From Actinotalea sp. Marseille-Q4924 (GTDB lineage: Bacteria; Actinomycetota; Actinomycetes; Actinomycetales; Cellulomonadaceae): a stretch of 64,000 nucleotides of DNA. Numbering within the stretch: the first letter of the stretch is position 1; each line of letters starts with the position of its first letter. The stretch spans positions 845,907-909,906 of the forward strand of contig NZ_CAKAKB010000001.1 in the NCBI RefSeq assembly GCF_916618755.1. Reading direction: 5' to 3'. Made by a program: the position numbers and the translations under genes. The notes under the pieces were generated by a model that was given only the letters and a program-made list of their open reading frames with translations, did no database searches and had not been told where the DNA came from. Of this stretch, positions 18,942 through 28,535 are shown in pieces.

Positions 18942-19610
18942 TCAGTGGCTTCCCGGGACGACGAGGCCTGCCTCGTACGCCAGCATCACCAGCTGGGCGC
19001 GGTCCCGGGCGTCGAGCTTCATGAGCAGGTTGCTGACGTGCGTCTTCACGGTCCCGTAGCTGACCACGAGGCGCTCCGCGAGCTCGGCGTTGGAGAGGCC
19101 GGCCGCGACGAGCCGCAGCACCTCCACCTCCCGCTCGGTGAGCTGGTCGAACCCCGCGGGCCGGCCGGCCGGTGGCGCCGGGGCGCGGCGGACGAACTCC
19201 TCGACGAGGCGCCGCGTCGCTCCCGGCGAGAGCAGCGCGTCGCCGGCGGCGACGACGCGGATGGCGTGCAGCAGGTCCTCCGGTGCCGTGTCCTTGGGCA
19301 GGAAGCCGCTCGCACCGGCGCGCATCGCGGCGAAGACGTGCTCGTCGAGGTCGAACGTCGTGAGCACGAGGACGCGGGTGCCCGCCGTCTCCGGGTCGAC
19401 CGCGAGCTGCCGCGTGGCGGTCAGGCCGTCGGTGCGCGGCATCCGGATGTCCATGAGCATGACGTCGGGGTGCTCGCGCCGGGCCAGGGCGACCGCCGCG
19501 GTGCCGTCGGCTGCCTCGCCGACCACGTCGATGTCGGGCTCGCTGCGCAGCAGCACGGACAGGCCGCGGCGGACGAGCGCCTCGTCGTCGACCACGGCCA
19601 CCCGGATCAT
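18942..19610 (-). CDS. NarL/LuxR-family response regulator
   Basis: A 222-aa response regulator. The receiver domain has acidic pocket Asp8/Asp9, phospho-acceptor Asp54 in MLMDIRMP, the conserved threonine in VLVLTTFD and the lysine in GFLPKD. A C-terminal LuxR-type HTH begins at LTEREVEVLRLVA. ATG at 19610 overlaps the stop of the histidine kinase gene by ATGA, so they form one operon. Likely targets are the divergent membrane-hydrolase/ABC operon starting at 20968, by analogy with antimicrobial-peptide sensing modules. Confidence 0.92.
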   Translation of the reverse strand: MIRVAVVDDEALVRRGLSVLLRSEPDIDVVGEAADGTAAVALARREHPDVMLMDIRMPRTDGLTATRQLAVDPETAGTRVLVLTTFDLDEHVFAAMRAGASGFLPKDTAPEDLLHAIRVVAAGDALLSPGATRRLVEEFVRRAPAPPAGRPAGFDQLTEREVEVLRLVAAGLSNAELAERLVVSYGTVKTHVSNLLMKLDARDRAQLVMLAYEAGLVVPGSH

Positions 19611-20779
19611 CGGCCCCGCCCTTCCTCGCGCGGCAGGGTGGCGTGCACGCGGTAGCCGCCACCGTCCCGAGGCCCCGCCTCGAGCGTGCCGCCCCAGATC
19701 GCGACCCGTTCCCGCATCCCCAGCTGGCCGTGGCCCCTGCCGTCGCCGTCCTCGGCCGGCCGCGCCACGGGCGGACCGTCGTCGGTCACCTCGACGTCGA
19801 GGGAGTCCGGGCCGTGGGTGATCGTGACGGTGGTGGCGGCGCCGCCGGCGTGGCGCACCACGTTCGTCAGCGACTCCTGCACCAGGCGGTAGGCGGTCAG
19901 GCCGAGCGCCCCCGGGACCGGGCCCGGCGAGCCCACCACCCGCAGCTCCACGGGCACCCCGGCCGCACGCAGCTCCTCGACGAGGTCGTCGACGTCGTCC
20001 AGCCCCGGCTGCGGCCGGTAGCCCTCGCTGTCCGTGCGCAGGGCGCCGAGGATGCGCCGGACCTCGCCGAGCGCCGTCCGGCTGGTCTGCGAGACGGCGA
20101 CGAGGGAGGCGCGCGCCTCGGCCGGGTCGTCGTCGATGACGTGCGCGCCCACCTGCGCCTGGAGCGCGATGACGCCGAGCGAGTGCCCGACGACGTCGTG
20201 GAGCTCCTGGGCGATGCGCAGCCGCTCGTCGCTGATGGCCCGGCGCGCCTCCTCGGCGCGGGCGCGCTCGGCGAGCTCGGCCCGGTCCGCGAGGAGCGCC
20301 GTGGTGCGACGGCGGTCCTGCATGCTGCGGCCGAGCGCGATGGCACCCGCGAAGAGGGCGGCGTTGGTCGCCATCTCGCCGAACTCGGCCTTCTCGGGGG
20401 CCACGACCACGAGGAGGGCCAGCAGCCCGACGACGTACACGGCCGCGAGGACCGTCTGGCGCACGCTGCGCCACGCCGCGACGGTGTACGCCGCCAGGAA
20501 GAGTCCCGAGCCGATGACCGCCGAGGTGTAGCCCTGCGCGAGGACGGCGAGCACGGCGGCCGAGGCGACCACGAGCACCGGCAGGGGGGCCAGGCGCCGC
20601 AGCGCGTACGGGGCGGCGCCGGCCGCGACGAGCAGCAGGTACGTCCGGTCCGGCGGACGCGTCGGGTCGCCGACGGCGGCGGAGACGGCCGCGCCGGTGA
20701 ACAGCAGCGCGGCGAGCACGGCGTCGAGCAGCCAGGGGCGCTCGGTGTCGAGCCGGCGCAGCCGCTCCCACGTCTCCAC
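19607..20779 (-). CDS. NarL-type sensor histidine kinase (HisKA_3)
   Basis: A 390-aa membrane kinase. About five hydrophobic segments span residues 18-150, followed by a short coiled region, the HisKA_3 motif ELHDVVGHSLG with phospho-acceptor His194, and an HATPase domain with NVVRHAGG and GQLGMRERV. There is no large extracellular sensor, as in intramembrane-sensing kinases. GTG 20779 was chosen over upstream starts because TACCGT (20791-20786) ends 7 bases before it, making the transcript leaderless. It overlaps the response-regulator gene by four bases. Confidence 0.92.
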   Translation of the reverse strand: METWERLRRLDTERPWLLDAVLAALLFTGAAVSAAVGDPTRPPDRTYLLLVAAGAAPYALRRLAPLPVLVVASAAVLAVLAQGYTSAVIGSGLFLAAYTVAAWRSVRQTVLAAVYVVGLLALLVVVAPEKAEFGEMATNAALFAGAIALGRSMQDRRRTTALLADRAELAERARAEEARRAISDERLRIAQELHDVVGHSLGVIALQAQVGAHVIDDDPAEARASLVAVSQTSRTALGEVRRILGALRTDSEGYRPQPGLDDVDDLVEELRAAGVPVELRVVGSPGPVPGALGLTAYRLVQESLTNVVRHAGGAATTVTITHGPDSLDVEVTDDGPPVARPAEDGDGRGHGQLGMRERVAIWGGTLEAGPRDGGGYRVHATLPREEGRGR

Positions 20780-20785
20780 GCCTCG

Positions 20786-20791
20786 ACGGTA
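20786..20791 (-). promoter_or_regulatory. Predicted -10 TACCGT, leaderless promoter
   Basis: On the minus strand TACCGT ends 7 bases before the histidine-kinase GTG at 20779. Confidence 0.5.
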
Positions 20792-20967
20792 GCCAGCCGG
20801 GGGGCGCCCAGGCATCGGTCGCAGGACCCAGGGCGGGCTCTGCCTGGCGGCCGACGCGCGCGCGCCGACCCGGCTCCGCTGCTCGCCGAGGTCTGGCCCC
20901 CCGGCCGACGACGGCGGCCCCGGCGATCGCGAGGCTGGTGGTGTTCCCACCCACGAAGGAGCCCACC

Positions 20968-21558
20968 ATGACGATCACCGGGCGACGTCCCCTGAACCGG
21001 ACGGCGCGGCGCGGGTACGTGGCCGCCGCCGTCCTCGCCGTCGTCGGCGTGCTCGGCGCCGGCACCTGGGCCGGCGCGGCCCTGCTCGACCGGCTCGACG
21101 CCCCGACCGGCTTCTCCCGGGCCGTGCCCGGCGACGCGGTGGAGCTCTCCGCCGGTCGCCACGTCCTCTACGTCGAGGGCACCGCTCCCGCGGCGCTCGG
21201 CGGCGTCCGCGTGACGGGTCCCGACGGGGTCGTCCTGGACCTCCGACCTGTCGGCGACGTGCGCTACGACGTCCCCGCCGGCGTGGCCGAGGGCCGCGAC
21301 GACGTCGTCGGGACGGCGGTCGGGGAGCTCCGTGCGACCGAGCCGGGCCCCTACACCCTCGACACGGACGGGTCGGTGCCCGACGGCGTGCGCCTCGCGG
21401 TCGGGGAGGACGTCGCACGCGCGGCCCTGCGGGCCGTCGTGCCCCCTGGCGCCCTCGCCGTCGTGACGGTGGTGGGTGCGATCGCCCTGGCGGCGCGCAC
21501 GGCGAGCCGCACCGCAGACCCCAGCACCACCACCAGCAGGCCGGAGGCCGGACGATGA
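20968..21558 (+). CDS. Membrane protein with extracytoplasmic beta-rich domain
   Basis: A 196-aa protein. ATG 20968 follows AAGGAG with 6-base spacing. An N-terminal helix (about residues 14-38) is followed by a 115-residue extracytoplasmic domain rich in Val/Gly/Asp and a C-terminal helix (LAVVTVVGAIALAARTA). It is the first gene of a four-gene operon (hydrolase, FtsX permease, ATPase) and overlaps the next gene by ATGA. No family recognised; an accessory or sensing subunit of the transporter is likely from context. Confidence 0.7.
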   Translation: MTITGRRPLNRTARRGYVAAAVLAVVGVLGAGTWAGAALLDRLDAPTGFSRAVPGDAVELSAGRHVLYVEGTAPAALGGVRVTGPDGVVLDLRPVGDVRYDVPAGVAEGRDDVVGTAVGELRATEPGPYTLDTDGSVPDGVRLAVGEDVARAALRAVVPPGALAVVTVVGAIALAARTASRTADPSTTTSRPEAGR

Positions 21559-23144
21559 GCAGCACCTGGAGAGCACCTCTCGCCGGGACGACGTCGCGCA
21601 CGGCGGTCGTGCCCCGCCGGGTGACGGTCGTGGCTGCCGCCGCCGTCGTCGTCGCGGCGGGCCTCGGCCTCGGCCTCGTCATGCCGCGCGGACCGATGAC
21701 CACCGGCCAGTCCCTCGCCGCGGTGACCGTGGCGGTCGTCGTCGGGCTCGTCGCCGGCGTGCTGGTGCGCAGCCGCTGGGCGGCGCTCGGGGGTCCGGTG
21801 CTGCTCGCCGGCGTCCTCGAGCTGGTCCGCCTCGGCGAGGAGGGGCCGACCGTGGACGCCCTGCGGTTCGACAGCCTCTACGCGCTCATGGTGATGATCG
21901 CGGGCCGCGGGTTCGACGGTCTCGTCATCCTGCTCCCGATGGCCGTCGCCGCCCTCTGGGGCGCCGCGCTGGCCCGACGCGCGGCCCGGACGCCGCCGGT
22001 CGGCCCGCCGGACGCAGACCCGGCCGTCCGGCCGAGCGGCAGGCGTCGCACCGCCCGGGTGCTGCCCCGCGCGGGGCTCGCGTCGGGCACCGCGGTCGTC
22101 GCCCTCCTGGTCGCCGGGCTCGCGCGTCCCGCGAGCACCGAGCCGGTCGTCGGGCCCGACGGCGAACCGATCGCCGGGAGCATCGCCGAGCTCGTCACGC
22201 TGCCGATCGGCGGTCACGACCAGGGCGTGATGATCCGCGGCGCCGACACCGACGCCCCCGTCCTGCTCTTCCTCGAGGGCGGACCGGGCGGCACGGCGCT
22301 GGGCTCCATGCGGTACGCCGGCCAGGGGCTCGAGCAGTCCTTCGTCGTGGCCACGTGGGACCAGCGGGGCACCGGCCGGTCCGCGGACCAGCGGGCGCCC
22401 CAGTCGACCCTCACCGTCGACCGGCTCGTCGACGACGCGATCGAGGTCGCCGAGCACCTGTGCGACCGGTTCGACGAGGACGGCGTGTACGTCGTCGGCA
22501 GCAGCTGGGGCAGCACCCTCGGCGTCCTGGTCGCGCAGGAACGCCCCGACCTCGTGCGGGCCTACGTGGGCGTCGGCCAGATGGTCAGCCAGGCGCGCAC
22601 GGACGAGATCATGTACGCGGACACCCTCGCGTGGGCCAGGGAAGCCGGCGACGCCGCCATGGCGGCGCGGCTCGAGGAGGTGGGACCCCCGCCCTACGAG
22701 GACGCGCTCACCTACCCGGTCATGCTGACCGGTGACCCGCGGTGGCAGCAGTACCCCACCGGCGACGACCACGACGGGCGGGCCGGCTACCCGCAGAACC
22801 TCTTCGTCGCCGAGTACTCGTTGACCGAGCAGCTCCGCTCCGCCGCGGGCCTCGCGGACACCTTCGCGCTGCTCTACCCGCAGCTGCAGGGCATCGACTT
22901 CCGCGAGCAGGTGCCGCGGCTCGACGTCCCGGTGCACGTCGTCCTGGGCGCCTACGAGGCGCCCGGACGCGCCGACCTCGCCCGCGAGTGGCTCGCGGAC
23001 CTGGACGCCCCGGCGGTCCACGTCGAGACGTGGGACCGGTCCGGTCACACGCCGCACCTCGACGAGCCCGCCCGCTTCGCCGCCTTCATGGCGGACGTGC
23101 ACGACCGGAGCGCCGGGGCCTCCCCGGTCGCCGCGGATCGGTGA
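21555..23144 (+). CDS. Membrane-anchored S33-type alpha/beta hydrolase (proline-iminopeptidase-like)
   Basis: A 529-aa protein. Residues 20-200 hold five or more membrane segments; the rest is an S33-family hydrolase facing outside. LFLEGGPGGTAL is the oxyanion-hole motif, WDQRGTGRS follows, Ser317 in GSSWGS is the nucleophile and His498 in SGHTPHL the base; VVLGAYEAPGR lies at the acid position. The fold cleaves N-terminal residues or small esters/amides. Placement between a two-component system and an FtsX/ATPase pair suggests it processes a peptide or lipid ligand handled by the transporter. Confidence 0.85.
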   Translation: MSSTWRAPLAGTTSRTAVVPRRVTVVAAAAVVVAAGLGLGLVMPRGPMTTGQSLAAVTVAVVVGLVAGVLVRSRWAALGGPVLLAGVLELVRLGEEGPTVDALRFDSLYALMVMIAGRGFDGLVILLPMAVAALWGAALARRAARTPPVGPPDADPAVRPSGRRRTARVLPRAGLASGTAVVALLVAGLARPASTEPVVGPDGEPIAGSIAELVTLPIGGHDQGVMIRGADTDAPVLLFLEGGPGGTALGSMRYAGQGLEQSFVVATWDQRGTGRSADQRAPQSTLTVDRLVDDAIEVAEHLCDRFDEDGVYVVGSSWGSTLGVLVAQERPDLVRAYVGVGQMVSQARTDEIMYADTLAWAREAGDAAMAARLEEVGPPPYEDALTYPVMLTGDPRWQQYPTGDDHDGRAGYPQNLFVAEYSLTEQLRSAAGLADTFALLYPQLQGIDFREQVPRLDVPVHVVLGAYEAPGRADLAREWLADLDAPAVHVETWDRSGHTPHLDEPARFAAFMADVHDRSAGASPVAADR

Positions 23145-25513
23145 GCACCGTGTACACCCGCATGATCGTCCGTGACGTCCGCCGCAACCGGGCCGTCACC
23201 GTCGTGCTCGTCGTCCTCATGGGGCTCTCGGTGCTCCTCGCGGCCGCCAGCGCCGGCACCCTGGCCCGGCTCGTCGGCGCCTCCACGAGCCTCCTGGCCC
23301 AGGCCCGGGCGCCGCACGTCGCGCAGCTCCAGGCCGGGCCGTACGACCCGGCGCAGGTGGACGCCTGGACCGCGACGCGGCCCGAGGTGGAGCACCACCA
23401 GGCCATGCTGCTGCTGGGGATCGACGGAGCGAGCCTCTTCTTCGACGGCGAGCCGCAGACGACGAGCATCCAGCAGAACTCCCTCGTCGTCCCGAACCAG
23501 GAGCGGGACCTGCTCCTGGACCTCGACGACCAGCCGATCACGGAGGTCGAGCGCGGCACGGTCGTGCTCCCGGTCATCTACGAGGTCGAGCAGGGTCTCG
23601 AGGTGGGTGCCCCGGTCGTCATCACCGCGCCGGACGGGTTCCGCGCCGAGCTGGCGATCGCCGGGTTCGCCCGGGACTCGATCATGAACCCCGCGATCAC
23701 GAGCTCCAAGCGGCTCGCGGTGGCCGCGTCGGACCTCGAGGAGATCCGCGCGCACACCGGCGAGGAGGAGCACCTCGTCGAGTTCTGGCTCCACGACCCC
23801 GGTACCCAGATCGCCGGGTTCTCGAAGGCCTACCTGGAGTCGGACATGCCCCAGGCCGGGCAGATGGTCGACTCCGCGACCTTCCAGATGTTCATGATGG
23901 TCGGCGACGGCATGGTCGCCGCCGTGGTCGTCCTCGTCGCGGTCCTGCTGCTCGTCGTCGCGCTCCTGTGCCTGCGGTTCTCGTTCCTCACGGCCGCCGA
24001 GCAGGACTACCGCGAGATCGGTGTGCTCAAGGCGATCGGCGTCCCGCGCCGCGGTGTCCGGCGCCTCTACCTCACGAAGTACACGGCGCTGGCGGCCGTG
24101 TCGGCCGTCCTCGGGCTGGTCGGGGGTCTGGCCCTCACGCCGGTGCTCGCCCGTGACATCACCCGGTACATGGGATCCGTGCCGTCCGTGTGGACCTGGC
24201 TGGTCCCCGTGCTGGCCGCCGGGCTCGTGCTGCTCGCGCTCGTGCTCTTCCTCATGGTGCTGCTGCGGCGCTTCGCCACGGTCAGCGCCGTGACCGCGCT
24301 CCGTGCCGGCGCGACCGGCCCGCAGTCGAAGGCCGGTCGGCTGCGCCTGCACCGGTCACGCCTGCCGGTGCCGCTGCGGCTCGGGGCCATGGACGTCGTC
24401 GGCCGCTGGCCGACGTACCTCCTGCTCCTCGTCGTCTTCGCCGTCAGCACGTTCATCACGATCGTGCCGATCAGCTCGGCGACCACCGCGGGCGCGCCCG
24501 GGTTCATCCACTACATGGGGACGGGCACCGTGGACCTGCGCATCGAGCTCCGGTCCACCGACGGCGACTCCGCGGCGCACTTCGAGCGGATCGTGGATCG
24601 GGTCGCCGCCGACCCGGACGTGGCGACGTCCACGGCGATGGTCACCACCCGCAACGCGTCGGTCGACGCCGACGGCGTCCCCGTGAGCCTCTACGTCGAG
24701 AACGGTGACCACACCCTCCTGCCCCTGACGTACGCCGAGGGGCGGGCCGCGTCGGACGCGTCCGAGATCGCGCTGTCCCTGCTCGCGCTCAACCAGGCCG
24801 GCCGGGAGGTCGGCGAGACCCTGCCCGTCGAGGTCGGCGGGGAGCTGCGCGACCTCACGATCGTCGGTAGCTACCAGGACATCACCAACGGCGGCAAGAC
24901 CGCCAAGTCCGTGCTGCCCACCGACCGGAACGACGTCATGTGGTTCGGGGTCGGCATCAGGCTGAACCCCGGCGTCGACGTCCCGGCCACGGCGGCGGCG
25001 TTCGGCGAGGAGCTGGCTCCCGCCGTGGTCCACGACATCGAGCAGTGGCGCGCGCAGACGCTGGGCCCCATCGCGCAGCGGATGTCGGTCGCCGCAGGGG
25101 TGTCGGCCGTGGTCGCCGTCGTCCTCGTGGGGCTCATGACGGCGCTCTTCACCCGGATGCTCCTCGCCCGGGACGCCGGCCAGATCGCCGTCCAGCGCGC
25201 GCTCGGTGCCGACGACGCGGGCCTGCGGGCCCAGTACGTCACCCGGATGGTGCTGGTGCTCGTCCTGGGCGTCGTCGTCGGCACGATCGCCGCGGTCACC
25301 CTCGGCGAGGCGATGTTCAACCTCATGTTCGGAGGCATGTACGGCGGGATGGAGGCGCTGGGCCGGGGCACCAGCCGCATCGACCTCGTCGTCGACCCGC
25401 TGCTCACCTCCGTGCTGTTGCCGGCAGCCCTCCTGGCCGCGGTCACCGTCGTCACGGTGGCGAGCGCCCGCTCCCTCTCCGACGTCCGCATCTCCACCCT
25501 CACCACCGAGTAG
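23141..25513 (+). CDS. FtsX-type ABC permease (790 aa)
   Basis: GTG at 23141 overlaps the preceding TGA (GTGA). The duplicated MacB/FtsX plan is visible: an N-terminal helix, an extracytoplasmic domain to about residue 250, three helices with the EIGVLKAIGVPRRGVRRLY motif, a further helix, a second extracytoplasmic domain and a C-terminal helix set with IAVQRALGADDAG. It works with the ATPase encoded 10 bases downstream. Context with a two-component system suggests antimicrobial-peptide or lipid-II-cycle defence, which is inference. Confidence 0.9.
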   Translation: MSTVYTRMIVRDVRRNRAVTVVLVVLMGLSVLLAAASAGTLARLVGASTSLLAQARAPHVAQLQAGPYDPAQVDAWTATRPEVEHHQAMLLLGIDGASLFFDGEPQTTSIQQNSLVVPNQERDLLLDLDDQPITEVERGTVVLPVIYEVEQGLEVGAPVVITAPDGFRAELAIAGFARDSIMNPAITSSKRLAVAASDLEEIRAHTGEEEHLVEFWLHDPGTQIAGFSKAYLESDMPQAGQMVDSATFQMFMMVGDGMVAAVVVLVAVLLLVVALLCLRFSFLTAAEQDYREIGVLKAIGVPRRGVRRLYLTKYTALAAVSAVLGLVGGLALTPVLARDITRYMGSVPSVWTWLVPVLAAGLVLLALVLFLMVLLRRFATVSAVTALRAGATGPQSKAGRLRLHRSRLPVPLRLGAMDVVGRWPTYLLLLVVFAVSTFITIVPISSATTAGAPGFIHYMGTGTVDLRIELRSTDGDSAAHFERIVDRVAADPDVATSTAMVTTRNASVDADGVPVSLYVENGDHTLLPLTYAEGRAASDASEIALSLLALNQAGREVGETLPVEVGGELRDLTIVGSYQDITNGGKTAKSVLPTDRNDVMWFGVGIRLNPGVDVPATAAAFGEELAPAVVHDIEQWRAQTLGPIAQRMSVAAGVSAVVAVVLVGLMTALFTRMLLARDAGQIAVQRALGADDAGLRAQYVTRMVLVLVLGVVVGTIAAVTLGEAMFNLMFGGMYGGMEALGRGTSRIDLVVDPLLTSVLLPAALLAAVTVVTVASARSLSDVRISTLTTE

Positions 25514-25523
25514 GACGGCTCCC

Positions 25524-26312
25524 ATGACCACCTCGACCACTGTCCTCGACGCCCGGGGGCTCACCAAGACCTTCGACGGTCGCACCGTCCTGCACGAGGT
25601 GGACCTCCAGGTCCGCGACGGCGAGCTCGTCGCCGTGATGGGTCCGTCCGGCTCGGGGAAGTCGACCCTCCTCTACACGGTCAGCGGGATGGACACGCTG
25701 ACCTCGGGGACGGTCTCGTTCGCCGGGCAGGACCTCGGCTCGCTGAGCCAGAAGCAGCTCGCGCGGCTGAGGCTGACGACCATGGGCTTCGTCTTCCAGC
25801 ACGTGCACCTGCTGAAGAACCTGTGCCTGCTGGACAACGTCGTGCTGCCGGCCTACCTCGCCGGCCTCGCGCCGCGCGAGGAGCTGAACCGGCGGGCGGC
25901 CGGCCTCATGGAGCGCATGGGCGTCGCGGACCTGGCGACCCGGGACGTCTCGGAGGCGTCGGGTGGCCAGCTCCAGCGGATCGGGATCTGCCGGGCCCTC
26001 ATGAACGAGCCGAGCATCGTCCTGGGGGACGAGCCGACCGGAGCGCTCGACTCGGCAGCGGCCGGCGAGGTGCTCGACATCCTGGGCGAGCTCAACGCCG
26101 AGGGGACGACGGTCGTGCTCGTGACCCACGACCCCACGGTGGCCGCGCGCGCCGACCGCGTCCTGTACATGGTCGACGGCCGGATCGTCGCCGACCGGCA
26201 GCAGGGCCGGTACACGGGCGCCGACCGGGAGGGGCGGCACGCGGACGTCACCGCGTGGCTGACCGAGCAGGACCGCCGGCGCACGGAGGCACCGCTCGGC
26301 TCCGTCGTCTGA
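25524..26312 (+). CDS. ABC transporter ATPase (BceA/MacB type)
   Basis: A 262-aa ATPase. Walker A is GPSGSGKST, Walker B VLGDEPTGALD and H-loop VTHDP. The signature reads EASGGQLQR in place of the usual LSGGQxQR, keeping the essential Ser-Gly-Gly. The last 35 residues are a charged tail beyond the usual family end. It is the fourth gene of the operon starting at 20968 and powers the permease at 23141. Confidence 0.92.
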   Translation: MTTSTTVLDARGLTKTFDGRTVLHEVDLQVRDGELVAVMGPSGSGKSTLLYTVSGMDTLTSGTVSFAGQDLGSLSQKQLARLRLTTMGFVFQHVHLLKNLCLLDNVVLPAYLAGLAPREELNRRAAGLMERMGVADLATRDVSEASGGQLQRIGICRALMNEPSIVLGDEPTGALDSAAAGEVLDILGELNAEGTTVVLVTHDPTVAARADRVLYMVDGRIVADRQQGRYTGADREGRHADVTAWLTEQDRRRTEAPLGSVV

Positions 26313-26431
26313 CTCCGCCGCGGCGCCGACGCCCGACCGACCGGGGTGCGCCCGCCCCTCCGCTGGCAGGGCGACCGTCGCGACGTGACGATGAGCACGG
26401 AGTGGACACCCGCCCGCCCGCTGGAGCCGCC

Positions 26432-28426
26432 GTGGAACTGCCTCGGATGGTGCTGGAGGCCTCCGGCCTGCTCGCGGTCGCCGTGCTCGTCGGTGTCGTG
26501 GCGCGCCGGGTGCGCCTGCCGCTCAGCGTGGTCCTCGTCGTCGTCGGGATCGTCGCGGCGGCTGTCGGGATGAGCCCGGGGGTCGGTCGCCTGGAGGGCG
26601 AGGCCTTCGAGCAGGTGGTCCTCTTCCTCTTCCTGCCCGTGCTCGTCTTCGCCGCTGCGCTGGGCATCGACCTGCGGGCCTTCGTGCGCAACCTCGGCGC
26701 GATCCTCGCCCTCGCCGTCCCCGCGTTCCTCCTCTCCGCGGGCGTCGTCGGCCTGGTGCTCCACCAGGCGCTCGGGACGGCGCTCGTCGCCGCCCTGCTC
26801 TTCGGTGCGCTGATCTCGGCGACGGACCCGGTCGCCGTCGTGGCCGTGTTCCGGGAGGTCGGCGTGCCGCGGCGCCTGCTGGCGCTCGTCGAGGGCGAGA
26901 GCCTCCTCAACGACGGCGTCGCCATCGTGCTCTTCGCGATCCTCGTCGACGCGGCCCTCGGCGCACCCGTCAGCGTGGCCGGGGGAGTGACGGACTTCGC
27001 CGTCGTCTTCCTCGGCGGCGCGGCCATCGGCCTCGTTCTGGGTCTCGTGGCTGCCCTGGTGCTGCCGTGGCTTGACCGGCTCTCCGCCGCCGCGCTGTCG
27101 CTCGCCGTCGCGTACGGCGGGTTCGTGCTCGCCGACCACGTGCTCGGCCTCTCCGGGGTCATGGCGACCGCGGCGGCGGGCATGGTGCTGTCTGGCCTGG
27201 CCCCGAGCCGCGCGTCGGCGGAGGTCCGGATGATGTGGGAGGAGCTCTGGGAGGCGCTCGACCACGTCGCGAACGCGTTGCTCTTCCTGCTCATCGGGCT
27301 GGTGATCGGCCCGCGCCTGCTGGGGGAGTACCTCGCGCCCATCCTGCTGGCGGTCGCGGTCGTGGTGGTGACGCGCGCACTGGCCGTCGTGCCGGTCGTC
27401 TGGGCGCTGGAACGGGTCGCGCACATCCCGCGGCTCGGGGGGCGCAACGAGGCCGTGCTCATCTGGGGAGGTCTGCGCGGCGGCGTCGCCCTGGCTCTCG
27501 CCCTCGCACTGCCGGAGGAGCTGGCGGAGCGAGAGCTGCTCGTGGCACTGACCGGCGGGGTCGTCCTCGCGACCCTCCTCATCAACGCCACGACGATCCG
27601 GCCGCTCGTGTCCCGGCTGGGCCTGGACCGGCCGAGCGACGCGGACCGCTACCTCCTGGCGGTCGCGCAGGTGTCCGCCGTGGCGGCCGCGCGGCGTCAG
27701 GCCGACGAGCTCGGCCTGGGCCTCGACCCGGCGATGACGGAGGAGCTGGCCGCCCGCGAGCGGGGCGCCAAGGCCCGGCTCGCCGCCCTCGACATCGCCG
27801 AGGACCAGGCGTACCGGGTGATCGTCGGCCGCGGGCTCCACGTCGAGCGGCGCACCTACCAGGCGCTGAGCGACCAGGGCCTCCTCCCGCCGGCGGTGAC
27901 CCGGACGCTGCTGCGCGAGGTCGACGACGAGATCGACGACCTCGCCCTGCGCGGCAGCGGCCACGAGCTCGGGGCGACCCGGCAGGCGCCGTCCGGGCGG
28001 CTGGAACGGCTCAGCCGCAGGCTGGTGAGCGCGCTGCCCGAGCCGGCGGGCGAGGACCCCGTCGACCTGGCCTACGCCGAGGCGACCGCCCGCCGTCTCG
28101 CCGCCCGCCGCACCGTCCAGGCGCTGGAGGTCTTCGACCACCTCCCGGGGGTCGACCACGCCACGGTGGAGGAGGCCCGCCGGACGGTCACCGGCTGGGA
28201 GGAGGAGGCGATCGCGCGCCTCGACGAGCTGGACGCACGCTCCGGTGCGGACGCCCGTGCCCTGCACCGCGCGCAGGTGCGGACCCTCGCTCAGGCGGCC
28301 GCCCACCGGGAGATGGAGGAGCTGGTCGACAGCGGCCTCCTGCCGGCGGAGGCGCGGGAGACGGCGTCGGGGCCGGAGCCGGAGCAGACGCCGATGGCAC
28401 CACCGTCCCGCGGGCCGAGCGACTGA
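26432..28426 (+). CDS. CPA1-family Na+(K+)/H+ antiporter
   Basis: A 664-aa membrane protein. About twelve helices fill residues 5-400. The CPA1 signatures ISATDPVAVVAVFREVG and EGESLLNDG contain the ion-binding aspartates, and WGGLRGGVALALAL is the second family motif. A 250-residue charged cytosolic tail follows, longer than in minimal NhaP antiporters. It exchanges cytosolic Na+ or K+ for protons. GTG 26432 (GGAG five bases upstream) is used; ATG 26447 is possible. It is monocistronic or read with the gene at 28536. Confidence 0.9.
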   Translation: MELPRMVLEASGLLAVAVLVGVVARRVRLPLSVVLVVVGIVAAAVGMSPGVGRLEGEAFEQVVLFLFLPVLVFAAALGIDLRAFVRNLGAILALAVPAFLLSAGVVGLVLHQALGTALVAALLFGALISATDPVAVVAVFREVGVPRRLLALVEGESLLNDGVAIVLFAILVDAALGAPVSVAGGVTDFAVVFLGGAAIGLVLGLVAALVLPWLDRLSAAALSLAVAYGGFVLADHVLGLSGVMATAAAGMVLSGLAPSRASAEVRMMWEELWEALDHVANALLFLLIGLVIGPRLLGEYLAPILLAVAVVVVTRALAVVPVVWALERVAHIPRLGGRNEAVLIWGGLRGGVALALALALPEELAERELLVALTGGVVLATLLINATTIRPLVSRLGLDRPSDADRYLLAVAQVSAVAAARRQADELGLGLDPAMTEELAARERGAKARLAALDIAEDQAYRVIVGRGLHVERRTYQALSDQGLLPPAVTRTLLREVDDEIDDLALRGSGHELGATRQAPSGRLERLSRRLVSALPEPAGEDPVDLAYAEATARRLAARRTVQALEVFDHLPGVDHATVEEARRTVTGWEEEAIARLDELDARSGADARALHRAQVRTLAQAAAHREMEELVDSGLLPAEARETASGPEPEQTPMAPPSRGPSD

Positions 28427-28535
28427 CGACGTCCCGGAGACCTCGGTGCGCTCGCCGGGACGCGGCCCGCCGGGGGCCCGCGCCGTGGCACCCTGGGCCC
28501 GTGGCCACGCCGACCGTCCCGAACCCGGTCCCGCC

